Positions 1 through 7,269 of a stretch of DNA of 64,000 bases are shown in pieces. The notes below the pieces were generated by a model. The model searched no databases, was not told the origin of the DNA, and was given only the letters and a program-made list of their open reading frames with translations. Within the stretch, counting starts at the first letter, position 1, and every line of letters starts with the position of its first letter. Made by a program: the position numbers and the translations under genes. This DNA comes from a virus. The stretch spans positions 1-64,000 of the IMG/VR virus record IMGVR_UViG_3300046532_004322; one strand, given 5' to 3'.

Positions 1-348
1 ATACACTAATTTAGAAATATCAGCTTGTATCATTAACTTAGAGCACTCCAAGCAAGGAGATAGGGTGGTATACATCGTAGCCCCTTTACTGGATTGAGTG
101 GATTTAGCTAATTTAGTTATAGCATTACTCTCCGCATGAAGAACTTCTGGCTTTGTCACTAAGGAACCTTCAAGTTCAATTTCGCAATTATTGTCAAAAC
201 CTTTAGGGGTTCCATTATATCCATCAGAAATAATAGATCCATTTTTAACAATTAAACATCCAACCTTTTTTCTTTTAGCATTAGATAAAGAGGCCCATAT
301 TAAAGCCATCTTTAGATAAGCTAAATCAAGATCTTTCTGACTGGCCAT
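1..348 (-). CDS. Deoxycytidylate (dCMP) deaminase, 3' end outside window
   Basis: The 116 visible codons read as the N-terminal two thirds of a zinc-dependent dCMP deaminase, which makes dUMP for dTTP synthesis. The zinc site is clear: HAE at residues 71-73 supplies the His ligand and the proton-shuttle Glu, and SPCLEC at 97-102 supplies the two Cys ligands. A GxNGTPKGFDN-type loop lies at 43-54, as in phage dCMP deaminases. The ATG overlaps the stop of the RNR small subunit by one base (TAATG), so the two are translationally coupled and share the nrdB promoter. The C-terminus lies beyond the left edge. Confidence 0.93.
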   Translation of the reverse strand, partial: MASQKDLDLAYLKMALIWASLSNAKRKKVGCLIVKNGSIISDGYNGTPKGFDNNCEIELEGSLVTKPEVLHAESNAITKLAKSTQSSKGATMYTTLSPCLECSKLMIQADISKLVY

Positions 349-1361
349 TAGAAGTCATCTTCTAATGAACCTACTTGCTGATATTCCCTAACTCTCCTTT
401 CGAAGAAATTGCCCATAGCCTGAACATCTACAGCTTCGCCTAGCCAAGGAAAAGGGTTATGATCGCTAGGGAATCTAAAATCAAGACCGATAGACTCTAA
501 CCTTCTGTTTCCTATATAATGCATATAATCTATAAACATTTCTGCATTTAATCCCAGTATCCCCGTAGGAAGAACGTCATGAGAATATTTTATTTCTAGA
601 TCCACGGCCTTTTTGATATGTTCTACGAATTCTTGCTGTATTGATTTAGTCCAAATAGAAGGGTTTTGTTCAATTAATGTATTTATTATATAAACACCGA
701 AAGAAATATGAGAACTTTCATCCCTTAGGGTATATTTAATTTGATCAGATATACCCTGAAGCTTATTCTGCCTACCGAGAGAAAGCAGCATTGCGAACCC
801 GCTAAAGAAAAAAGTTCCCTCACAAACTATATAATAAGTTAATAAGTTCCTTAATATTTCTTGTTTCCCAGCTCTCGTAGAGGCATTAAATCCATCCCTG
901 TTTATATCAGTAGTTATTTCCATTAGGAAATCATCTTTGGCTTTAATACTAGGAACGTTTTGATAGGCGGCAAAAACTTCTTCTATATTAAGGTCGAGAC
1001 TATCGCATATATATACTATAGTTAAATTATGCAAACTCTCTTCGTAGGCTTGTCTTAGTATATATTGACGACATTCTGCATCTGAAATATGTTTAAAGGC
1101 AGAAAGAAGAAGATTATTTCCAACAAGAGATTCGCTTCCAGCGAAAAAACCCAAACACCTCCTTACGAGAAGCTTTTCAGCATCAGATATTTCATCCCCA
1201 TTCCACTGCTTAATGTCTTCTTGCATGGATATCTCAGTAGGCATCCAATTGTTTGCGCAGCTACTTAAGAAAAGATCCCAAGCAAATTTATGCTTATGAG
1301 GTAAAATTCTATTTACAACAGAAATTTCGTTGGTTAATAAGTCTCCAGATTTATCATTCAT
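348..1361 (-). CDS. nrdB: Ribonucleotide reductase class I small subunit, class Ic-like residues
   Basis: This is the radical-generating R2 subunit that works with NrdA to make deoxynucleotides; 337 aa is a normal length. All six metal ligands are recognisable: E77, E108, H111, E181, E215 and H218. Two details are unusual. The first ligand is Glu where class Ia proteins have Asp. The residue four after H111, where E. coli has radical Tyr122, is Ile115. Glu-first with no radical Tyr is the pattern known from the Mn/Fe class Ic proteins such as Chlamydia R2, where the position is Phe. A Tyr near the C-terminus (Y327) could serve the radical-transfer route. It is followed by dCMP deaminase and is about 23 kb from nrdA. 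The start lies just downstream of a consensus promoter. Confidence 0.95.
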   Translation of the reverse strand: MNDKSGDLLTNEISVVNRILPHKHKFAWDLFLSSCANNWMPTEISMQEDIKQWNGDEISDAEKLLVRRCLGFFAGSESLVGNNLLLSAFKHISDAECRQYILRQAYEESLHNLTIVYICDSLDLNIEEVFAAYQNVPSIKAKDDFLMEITTDINRDGFNASTRAGKQEILRNLLTYYIVCEGTFFFSGFAMLLSLGRQNKLQGISDQIKYTLRDESSHISFGVYIINTLIEQNPSIWTKSIQQEFVEHIKKAVDLEIKYSHDVLPTGILGLNAEMFIDYMHYIGNRRLESIGLDFRFPSDHNPFPWLGEAVDVQAMGNFFERRVREYQQVGSLEDDF

Positions 1362-1370
1362 ACGATAAGC

Positions 1371-1399
1371 ATTATATCAGAAAAAAAATATAACGTCAA
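1371..1399 (-). promoter_or_regulatory. Sigma70-type promoter for nrdB
   Basis: Minus strand: TTGACG (1399-1394), 17-bp spacer, TATAAT (1376-1371). Only nine bases separate the -10 box from the nrdB ATG at 1361, so the transcript should start about 3 nt before the start codon and carry no Shine-Dalgarno sequence. Confidence 0.8.
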
Positions 1400-1408
1400 G
1401 AATAAAAT

Positions 1409-3484
1409 TTAGATCACTAGAATTTTACCAACAGAAAAAGGCGAACTGTTCAGAAACGGATTCATGTAGAAATAAACTCCTTTTTCAGAAGGAGTAAAAC
1501 TCATAGTTTCACCTTCGGAGACTAATTGAGGGGAAACTCCAGATGTAAGATTGGATGTTTCTCCTAAAGTAGGAACGTCTTTAATGCACAGTTTTTGCCC
1601 GAATCCAGTAAGATTTTTCATATTTAAAGTGTCACCGACTTTGATAACTATATGGGGAGTAGTTTTAGAAAATGTTCCAGAAGAGTAAATAGGCTCAAGC
1701 CTATGCTCTCCTTCTAGTTTGAAATGAGCATTCGTACCACCCGTAAAAGAACTGTCTATATCGTATGTTTTATTAAGAGCCGAATTTAATATAATCTCAT
1801 CTCTCCAGTTTGATTTATATGTTATAACGGAAACGTTCTCCCAGCTTTGCGTTCCAAGGATACTTCTTTTGTCATTAAAATCTCCATAGCCAAACCATTC
1901 GTTGGTCTTTTCGCCTGCAAAATCACAAGGAGACTTTACCCATTCATTTTCAGACGAATTGTATTCGTATACATGAAGTTCGCCCTTGAGTTGGTTAAAA
2001 AAGTCCGCATTAAAGGCTAAGACAGTAGGTGTATTATCTTGGTTATTTGAAAAATGAAGGCGGGCATTTCCATCTTCTATGTCATTGCCTATTTGAGAGT
2101 AAGCGCCAGTTTCGTCTTCTATGTTAAGGGAACTTTTGAAAGTAAAAGCAAAAGGACTGAAATTTTGATTCAAGGCCATTATTTTTAAATCATTTCCGTC
2201 GAGTTCATAACCAGGATTTACTTGACTAATAGTTTTTTCTAAAGTCCATGTTCCTTCAAAATCATCAATATTTGTAGGAGTTGGGGTTGATGCTGGGTCG
2301 TGAGGAAATTCATCATATTCCCAAATTTCTATAAAATGATTAGTGCCACCTCCATTATGCTTGAGTATACTAATTTTAGTCCCATCGATACTAAATCTTT
2401 CTGTAATGGCATGTATAGCATCCATCGACGAAGTATCTCCAAGCTCTTTCCATGAATTAGAACTTTCGTCATACTTCCTAATGTAGGTTGTTTGTTCAGA
2501 TTCTAAGCGGCCAACTATAATGTTACCGAGAGGATGTATAGACATGAAGTCATCACCTTCTGTGGTAGACACTATATCTTCTCCCATTTGAGTCAGCGTG
2601 GACCCGTCTATTTTATAAATTCGAACAAAAGCACTAACACTTTGGTTGGTTGATGTAATCCGACTATAATAAAAAACAGCAACCGAATCGTTTAAGGAAC
2701 AAAGCTCGACATTATACAGGATATGATCGGCAGGAATGTTTTGATGCCAATCTATATTGGAGGAATCCGCACTTTCTTCATATAATTTAGAAGAAGAGTT
2801 AAGCTCCATTAAGGAATACTTTAATTTCTTGGGCGAGGCCGTCTCTTCTCTCCTCCATATTAATTTGCCAAGAGAATAGTTAAATGAAACCCTCGGAGAA
2901 AGGTCATCTTCTCCGCTTGCAAACGGAACTTCATGCTCAAGCTCCCCAAGGCTTTCCGAGAACCATTGGCATCCAGCCGTTTTAGTTGGGCTTGAGGTAG
3001 GAGTTGGGCTAAGGGTTGCCGTAGGAGTTACTGTAGGAGTTATGGTAATCGTATTAGTTATAGTGGGGGAGACTGTCATTGTGGGAGTCTCTATTCCTTT
3101 ACATTCCTCGCAGCTAGCATAATCTCCAGTATAATCTTCTCTAACCTCTTCTATCGGAGCATTATCTCCAACCTTCCTGAAGCAAACTCCGCCGATTTTA
3201 ACAAAATCTGGGGCACCATGAGGTAGTGATACGTGCGCACTATTACCACCGAACGTAGGGCCACCGCCCGTTCCGTAGGTATAGGTATAGTCAGCATTAC
3301 TTAAATAATAACTAGGGAAATTAGATACAAAGATTTCTTGACCCTCTTCAAGGTCTTCAAGTAAAGAACTGTTAGCTTCTTTTATTTCATCCGAAGTAGT
3401 CTCATACATAAAGGCTATGTCTTTAATAGTTTCACCTTCTGAAACTGTATGAATTATTCTAAGATCTGTTTCTTCTTCACTCAT
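1409..3484 (-). CDS. Virion-type protein: LysM, Cys module, Thr/Pro linker, cupredoxin-like end
   Basis: 691 aa. Residues 10-53 form a LysM domain (SEGETIKDIA then EGQEIFV), a fold that binds peptidoglycan or acts as a baseplate adaptor. Residues 86-130 hold a small module (APDF, GGVCF, DYTGDYASCEEC) that recurs in the next gene. Residues 131-170 are a mucin-like Thr/Pro/Ser linker. The middle 400 residues are beta-rich and not recognised. The last 90 residues look like a cupredoxin fold (VIKVGDTLNMKN, GVYFYMNPF, VGKILVI), but the usual His and Cys-His-Met copper ligands are absent. Probably a tail or surface structural protein. It ends next to the nrdB promoter and lies five bases from the gene upstream. 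Confidence 0.7.
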   Translation of the reverse strand: MSEEETDLRIIHTVSEGETIKDIAFMYETTSDEIKEANSSLLEDLEEGQEIFVSNFPSYYLSNADYTYTYGTGGGPTFGGNSAHVSLPHGAPDFVKIGGVCFRKVGDNAPIEEVREDYTGDYASCEECKGIETPTMTVSPTITNTITITPTVTPTATLSPTPTSSPTKTAGCQWFSESLGELEHEVPFASGEDDLSPRVSFNYSLGKLIWRREETASPKKLKYSLMELNSSSKLYEESADSSNIDWHQNIPADHILYNVELCSLNDSVAVFYYSRITSTNQSVSAFVRIYKIDGSTLTQMGEDIVSTTEGDDFMSIHPLGNIIVGRLESEQTTYIRKYDESSNSWKELGDTSSMDAIHAITERFSIDGTKISILKHNGGGTNHFIEIWEYDEFPHDPASTPTPTNIDDFEGTWTLEKTISQVNPGYELDGNDLKIMALNQNFSPFAFTFKSSLNIEDETGAYSQIGNDIEDGNARLHFSNNQDNTPTVLAFNADFFNQLKGELHVYEYNSSENEWVKSPCDFAGEKTNEWFGYGDFNDKRSILGTQSWENVSVITYKSNWRDEIILNSALNKTYDIDSSFTGGTNAHFKLEGEHRLEPIYSSGTFSKTTPHIVIKVGDTLNMKNLTGFGQKLCIKDVPTLGETSNLTSGVSPQLVSEGETMSFTPSEKGVYFYMNPFLNSSPFSVGKILVI

Positions 3485-3488
3485 CTAA

Positions 3489-4463
3489 TTAAACTTTAAA
3501 TTCATCAAAGAACTGCGTGTAGGCTTCGTTCATGATTTCCCAATTGTTTCCATTTACTAAAGTGTTAGAGAAGTACCAAGCGACAATACTCCAATGAGTG
3601 CCGTTACTGCTACTTTCTGATCCCATTTGGCCTATAGATAAAACGGTGGATAACTGGTTACCTGGCGGAGAAAATAAGCTGGAAGTTAAAACCTCGGAAC
3701 CTATTTCTGGTATGGAAAATTCATGAGGGTTTATTGGAAACTGCAAAGGAATGCTCCCCGAGTATTTAAGAAGACCTCCATCAGGACAACCAATTGCTCC
3801 ACCCACTCCGCCAAAAGAACTATTTCTAACCCATTGCTCATCAACAGATATACCCTGTTTGAAGGCGAACATAACAGCTGTAGAAAGATATTGAAAACCT
3901 CCTATATGACAAGCAGGTACAGAAGGTTGAAAAGCAGCGGCATTATCATCAAGGAATTTTTGATCATCATAGCTCCATAGGCAAGAAATACTATTAAAGA
4001 AATGGCTAATTCTTTCATCAGAAAAAGATATACTTGAAGAAGCTGGATTAGAACAAGGAGAGCTTATGTTAAAAGGAGTTAAGGTCGGCGTTGAATTAGG
4101 AGGAAGTTCTGGAGTTAAACTTGGAGTGGGCGTAATGGCGGGAGGGGTAAGAGTAGGAGTCATCGCGAGAGTAAGAGTGGGAGTCATCGCGAGAGTAAGA
4201 GTGGGAGTTTCTGCAGGAGTGGCAGTAAGAGTAACTGTGGGAGTAAGAGTCTTTGTGGGGGTCTCGTGAATAAGTAAACAGGAATCACAATCCGCAAAGT
4301 CTCCAGAATAATCAGTCCTTATGTCATTAGGTAAAACTTTTTCGTTGGTTCTCTGGTAGCATTCTCCTTCAACGAGAACAAAATCTGGAGCTTCTGCAGG
4401 GAGAGCGACTTCAGAAGGAGATGCGCCTAAAGACTTATAAATAAAATTTTCTTCACCAGACAT
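3489..4463 (-). CDS. Virion-type protein with shared Cys module and Thr/Pro linker
   Basis: 324 aa. Residues 21-63 repeat the module of the downstream neighbour (LPAEAPDF, GECYQR, DYSGDFADCDSC), so the two genes share a duplicated N-terminal unit. Residues 67-131 are a long Thr/Pro/Leu linker containing a duplicated TLTLAMTP octapeptide encoded by a perfect 24-bp tandem repeat. Residues 132-324 form a C-terminal domain I do not recognise, with several Cys and aromatic residues. Role inferred from context: accessory structural or adhesion protein, with the linker exposing a distal domain. The Thr/Pro tract would suit O-glycosylation. Confidence 0.65.
   Translation of the reverse strand: MSGEENFIYKSLGASPSEVALPAEAPDFVLVEGECYQRTNEKVLPNDIRTDYSGDFADCDSCLLIHETPTKTLTPTVTLTATPAETPTLTLAMTPTLTLAMTPTLTPPAITPTPSLTPELPPNSTPTLTPFNISSPCSNPASSSISFSDERISHFFNSISCLWSYDDQKFLDDNAAAFQPSVPACHIGGFQYLSTAVMFAFKQGISVDEQWVRNSSFGGVGGAIGCPDGGLLKYSGSIPLQFPINPHEFSIPEIGSEVLTSSLFSPPGNQLSTVLSIGQMGSESSSNGTHWSIVAWYFSNTLVNGNNWEIMNEAYTQFFDEFKV
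4156..4203. repeat. 24-bp tandem repeat, two perfect copies
   Basis: Unit at 4156-4179 repeated at 4180-4203. It encodes the octapeptide TLTLAMTP twice within the Thr/Pro linker of the 3489-4463 protein. Confidence 0.9.
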
Positions 4464-4466
4464 AAG

Positions 4467-4565
4467 TTATTTAGTGCTTTTCTTAAGTATTTTAGATCTA
4501 TTAAGAACATTAGACTTTCTTACAACCGAAGACCTTTGTAGAGAATTTGTGAGACTGACCGCCAT
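4467..4565 (-). CDS. Possible 32-aa basic peptide
   Basis: A short open frame starting MAVSLTNSLQ and ending KKSTK fills most of the gap between the spanin candidate and the Thr/Pro protein. It is rich in Lys, Arg and Ser and has no recognisable family. No Shine-Dalgarno sequence is visible, but a TGTGTAAC motif seen before several other genes lies 10 bases upstream. It may be chance or the start of a leader transcript. Confidence 0.25.
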   Translation of the reverse strand: MAVSLTNSLQRSSVVRKSNVLNRSKILKKSTK

Positions 4566-4575
4566 AATAAAGTAT

Positions 4576-4583
4576 GTTACACA
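4576..4583 (-). promoter_or_regulatory. TGTGTAAC motif, candidate phage promoter element
   Basis: Member of a WGTGTAAH-like set found just upstream of several minus-strand transcription units. Function inferred from position only. Confidence 0.25.
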
Positions 4584-4609
4584 AAAACTATGCTATTTTT
4601 AAAATGATT

Positions 4610-4942
4610 TTACTTTCTTTTAATTTTACCCTTTAGCCAAATAGAAGCATTGTTAATAAAAGTTAATATATAATGTAGAGAACAACAACTAAAAATTAAT
4701 AACAAAACAACTAGGAAACCCATAAGCGGAGTTCTGTAATCGACAGAGGGATCGACAAAAGAGCGTTTTGTTTCTTTTGTTTTTCGGTGGTTTTTAAATT
4801 CTTCTTTAGAAATAGTTCCGTCTTTATCAGAATCAATTTCAGAAAAAGATATCACCTTTGGTTGAATATTGTTTTTTTTAGAGACTTCCGTTTTAACGGA
4901 ACAAGCGCATAAGAAAATACAAAATAAAAATGCAATTCTCAC
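4610..4942 (-). CDS. Putative one-piece spanin (lipoprotein plus C-terminal TM) with an EF-hand
   Basis: 110 aa with a GTG start that overlaps the holin stop (GTGA), so it is coupled to it. Residues 1-14 form a short signal sequence ending in LCAC, an acceptable lipobox with C14 as the lipidated Cys. Residues 37-48 are a complete EF-hand loop (DSDKDGTISKEE) with Asp at positions 1, 3 and 5, Thr at 7, Ser at 9 and Glu at 12. Residues 73-96 form a transmembrane helix followed by a basic tail. An outer-membrane lipid anchor plus an inner-membrane C-terminal helix is the layout of unimolecular spanins such as phage T1 gp11, which fuse the membranes at lysis. The EF-hand is unexpected. The lipobox is weak at position -2, so an ordinary membrane protein remains possible. 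Confidence 0.55.
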   Translation of the reverse strand: MRIAFLFCIFLCACSVKTEVSKKNNIQPKVISFSEIDSDKDGTISKEEFKNHRKTKETKRSFVDPSVDYRTPLMGFLVVLLLIFSCCSLHYILTFINNASIWLKGKIKRK

Positions 4943-5370
4943 CTTCTTTTACTTGGTATAGCATAAAAGCCGACAACCATAAAGCAAAGATCCATGAAGG
5001 AAGAGAGCATTAAACCACCAGTTAGTTCTACAACTTTCCATTCATCAGCACCAAAGATCCACGAAAAGAAACCAAGTCTGCTTTCTCCAGTAGGGACGAT
5101 CACGGTATATGAAATGTCTGGGTTGAGGGCGTAATATATCATTAAAAAACACATTGTAAAAGTTATGCTCATAAATAAAAGCCTTCTAGTAACCTTGACA
5201 AAAGGGTCGCTAGCCTGCTTAATCTGATTATCTAGTATCGCTTGCAGTAGTTCAGAGTCTCTTGCGGCAAGCATCATTTGATCCTGCCTTTTCTGATCCA
5301 ACCAAGCATTTATAAGGTTGCAAAGTAATTTTATGCCCGCACCTATAATGGTATTCAATACTGGCCCCAT
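4939..5370 (-). CDS. Putative holin
   Basis: 143 aa. It has an N-terminal amphipathic/hydrophobic stretch (GAGIKLLCNLINAWL), a charged middle, a clear transmembrane helix at about 64-82 and another at about 120-137, and ends in SKRR. The size and layout resemble three-TM holins of phages and gene transfer agents. It lies directly upstream of and overlaps a spanin-like lipoprotein, which supports a lysis role. No endolysin is adjacent. A TAGTGTATTA-type motif lies a few bases before the ATG. Confidence 0.55.
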   Translation of the reverse strand: MGPVLNTIIGAGIKLLCNLINAWLDQKRQDQMMLAARDSELLQAILDNQIKQASDPFVKVTRRLLFMSITFTMCFLMIYYALNPDISYTVIVPTGESRLGFFSWIFGADEWKVVELTGGLMLSSFMDLCFMVVGFYAIPSKRR

Positions 5371-5377
5371 AAAATGT

Positions 5378-5385
5378 AATACACT
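5378..5385 (-). promoter_or_regulatory. AGTGTATT motif before the holin-like gene
   Basis: Seven bases upstream of the ATG at 5370. Related to AGTGTAAT at 61008 and AGTGTATT at 54460; candidate phage-specific promoter element. Confidence 0.25.
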
Positions 5386-5395
5386 AAAAAATGTA

Positions 5396-6250
5396 TTATG
5401 ATTTAAAATCTTTTTTACCAGAAGACACCGCAGCTGAATATTGCTCCCAGTCTTTTTCTGGTCTAACTTTAAGGTTTGTGTCCCAAGCGGCTTTTAAAAT
5501 TATAGGGTCAAGATCAAGATCGGACATTATGTTAATTAAGGAATTTATATCTTTAGGGAAGCAGGTTCCCCCGAAGCCCTTCTTTCCATCATTACCAGGG
5601 ACTTCGTAATGAGTTCTACCTATCCTGCCATCTGAGATAACACCTTTTATTATTTCATTATAATCTAAATCCAGTTTATCGATGAGAAGACTCATTTCAT
5701 TAAAAAACGCTATCTTGACAGAGAAAAAACAATTAGCAATATACTTAACGCATTCAGAAGAATTACTGTTCATTACAAAATTAGGAACTCCAGGAAATCT
5801 GTTTTCAAAAAGATTGACTACGCTTGAAGTATCAGAAGGATCTTTCGTGTACCCAAAAACATTTCGCGAGCAAGTTATAAAATCAAGCTTGGCATTTCTA
5901 GCTGTTAAAAATTCAGGAGAATGAATTATATTTAAATTAGGGTACTTCTCACCAAGAATAGATGTAGTACCTACTGGAACCGTAGATTTAATTATAAATG
6001 TACAATTAGGGTTATATGAAGAGGCTTCTTCAAATACAGATTCTATAATGGATGTATCACACTTGCCTCCATCTTTAATTGACATGGGAGTAGGGACGCA
6101 AACAAAAACGAACTCTTGAAGAAGAACTTCCTCAAGGGGGTTTAACCTTCTTTTTTCATCTTTATCAAAAATTTTAACTTCACAAAAAGACGAGAAGCCA
6201 GAAGCAATAGCCGATCCGACGAATCCATTACCTACTATTCCAACGCTCAT
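5396..6250 (-). CDS. UDP-glucose/GDP-mannose dehydrogenase family protein, short form
   Basis: This family oxidises a nucleotide sugar at C6 in two steps with NAD, for example UDP-glucose to UDP-glucuronate. The N-terminal Rossmann motif is GNGFVGSA (7-14). The central helix carries KYIANCFFSVKIAFFNE (169-185). The catalytic Cys is C230 in GFGGTCFPKD. The protein stops at 284 aa, whereas typical enzymes run to about 400-450 with a C-terminal substrate-binding domain, so this is a short form or a truncation. It is the last gene of the long glycan operon, and its start overlaps the upstream epimerase stop by 4 bases. Confidence 0.85.
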   Translation of the reverse strand: MSVGIVGNGFVGSAIASGFSSFCEVKIFDKDEKRRLNPLEEVLLQEFVFVCVPTPMSIKDGGKCDTSIIESVFEEASSYNPNCTFIIKSTVPVGTTSILGEKYPNLNIIHSPEFLTARNAKLDFITCSRNVFGYTKDPSDTSSVVNLFENRFPGVPNFVMNSNSSECVKYIANCFFSVKIAFFNEMSLLIDKLDLDYNEIIKGVISDGRIGRTHYEVPGNDGKKGFGGTCFPKDINSLINIMSDLDLDPIILKAAWDTNLKVRPEKDWEQYSAAVSSGKKDFKS

Positions 6251-7269
6251 TTCCAGTAAGAATATATATCTTTTTCTATTTCGTAATCCATAAACCCGAC
6301 TTCTCTATCAGGTTGTTCTTTGGCCCAGAAAAACATTTCAGTAATAAGATCAAGGAGATTGGTTTTATCATTGAATTTCAAAAGATCTTTGGCTTTATCA
6401 TGGTTGCAATAAGCATCCTTCACTTCTTCTCTTGCTTCTCCATGTTCTATCTTTACGTCAAGCATAAAACTTTTTGCAATTTTCTTAACTGAAGTAGCCG
6501 TTTCATTCAGGGAGAAATGCTTATCGGCGCCAACATTAAAGATTTCACCATTATAATCATCAAGTAATAAATGCAATGGATCCATGTAGTATTTTATATC
6601 GGAGAAAGCTCTAGTCTGCTCGCCGTCGCCGTAAATAATTAAAGGCTCATTTTTTAATGATTTTCTTATAAAAATTCCTATTACATTTCGATATTTATCC
6701 CATATGTTTTGATATATACCTAATACATTATGAGGTCTAACTATATTATATCTTAAACCAAATTGTTTTGAAGCGTTTTCTATATCTTGCTCTACAGTAT
6801 ATTTTGCTATACCGTATGGATCGCAAGGTGTAGGTCTAAGGTCTTCTGTAAAAGGGGGAGCGCTACATCCATAGACAGCCATAGATGAGGTAAATATTAA
6901 TTTGCTATCATGATTGACGCAATTATTTATAACAGAAGCAGAAGCAATTACGTTATTCTGATAATTAAATACCCTAACAAATGGAGAAAGCCCCTCGGAT
7001 GCATATGCCGCAAAATGATATGTCGCTTCAGGCTTATGTTTTTCATAAATATCAGATAACTCTTTGAAGTCTTTGTCTAGAGATATTTTATAGAATTTAA
7101 AATTTTTACCTTCGGGAAGATAGTCAGAATAACTCCCGAACATATTATCTATTCCAATAACATTGTAGCCCTTTTTAAGTAAGAACCTGCTAAAATGATT
7201 TCCTAAAAGTCCAGCGCAACCCGTGACTAGTATGGTTTTGCCGTGATTGAATGCCGATATAGTTTTCAT
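6247..7269 (-). CDS. NAD-dependent nucleotide-sugar epimerase/dehydratase
   Basis: 340-aa extended short-chain dehydrogenase. The NAD-binding motif is GCAGLLG (17-23), the active site has SSMAVYG and the Tyr-Lys pair in PYGIAK, and the substrate end has GDGEQTRAFSDI, typical of UDP-sugar 4-epimerases. The exact substrate cannot be read from the sequence; UDP-glucose/galactose is likely because UDP-galactopyranose mutase is the next gene upstream and needs UDP-galactose. Both ends overlap neighbours by 4 bases. Confidence 0.88.
   Translation of the reverse strand: MKTISAFNHGKTILVTGCAGLLGNHFSRFLLKKGYNVIGIDNMFGSYSDYLPEGKNFKFYKISLDKDFKELSDIYEKHKPEATYHFAAYASEGLSPFVRVFNYQNNVIASASVINNCVNHDSKLIFTSSMAVYGCSAPPFTEDLRPTPCDPYGIAKYTVEQDIENASKQFGLRYNIVRPHNVLGIYQNIWDKYRNVIGIFIRKSLKNEPLIIYGDGEQTRAFSDIKYYMDPLHLLLDDYNGEIFNVGADKHFSLNETATSVKKIAKSFMLDVKIEHGEAREEVKDAYCNHDKAKDLLKFNDKTNLLDLITEMFFWAKEQPDREVGFMDYEIEKDIYSYWK

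Noticed and set aside
4066-4269. Plus-strand open frame rich in Val/Gly
   Set aside because: Antisense shadow of the Thr/Pro linker repeat in the 3489-4463 gene.
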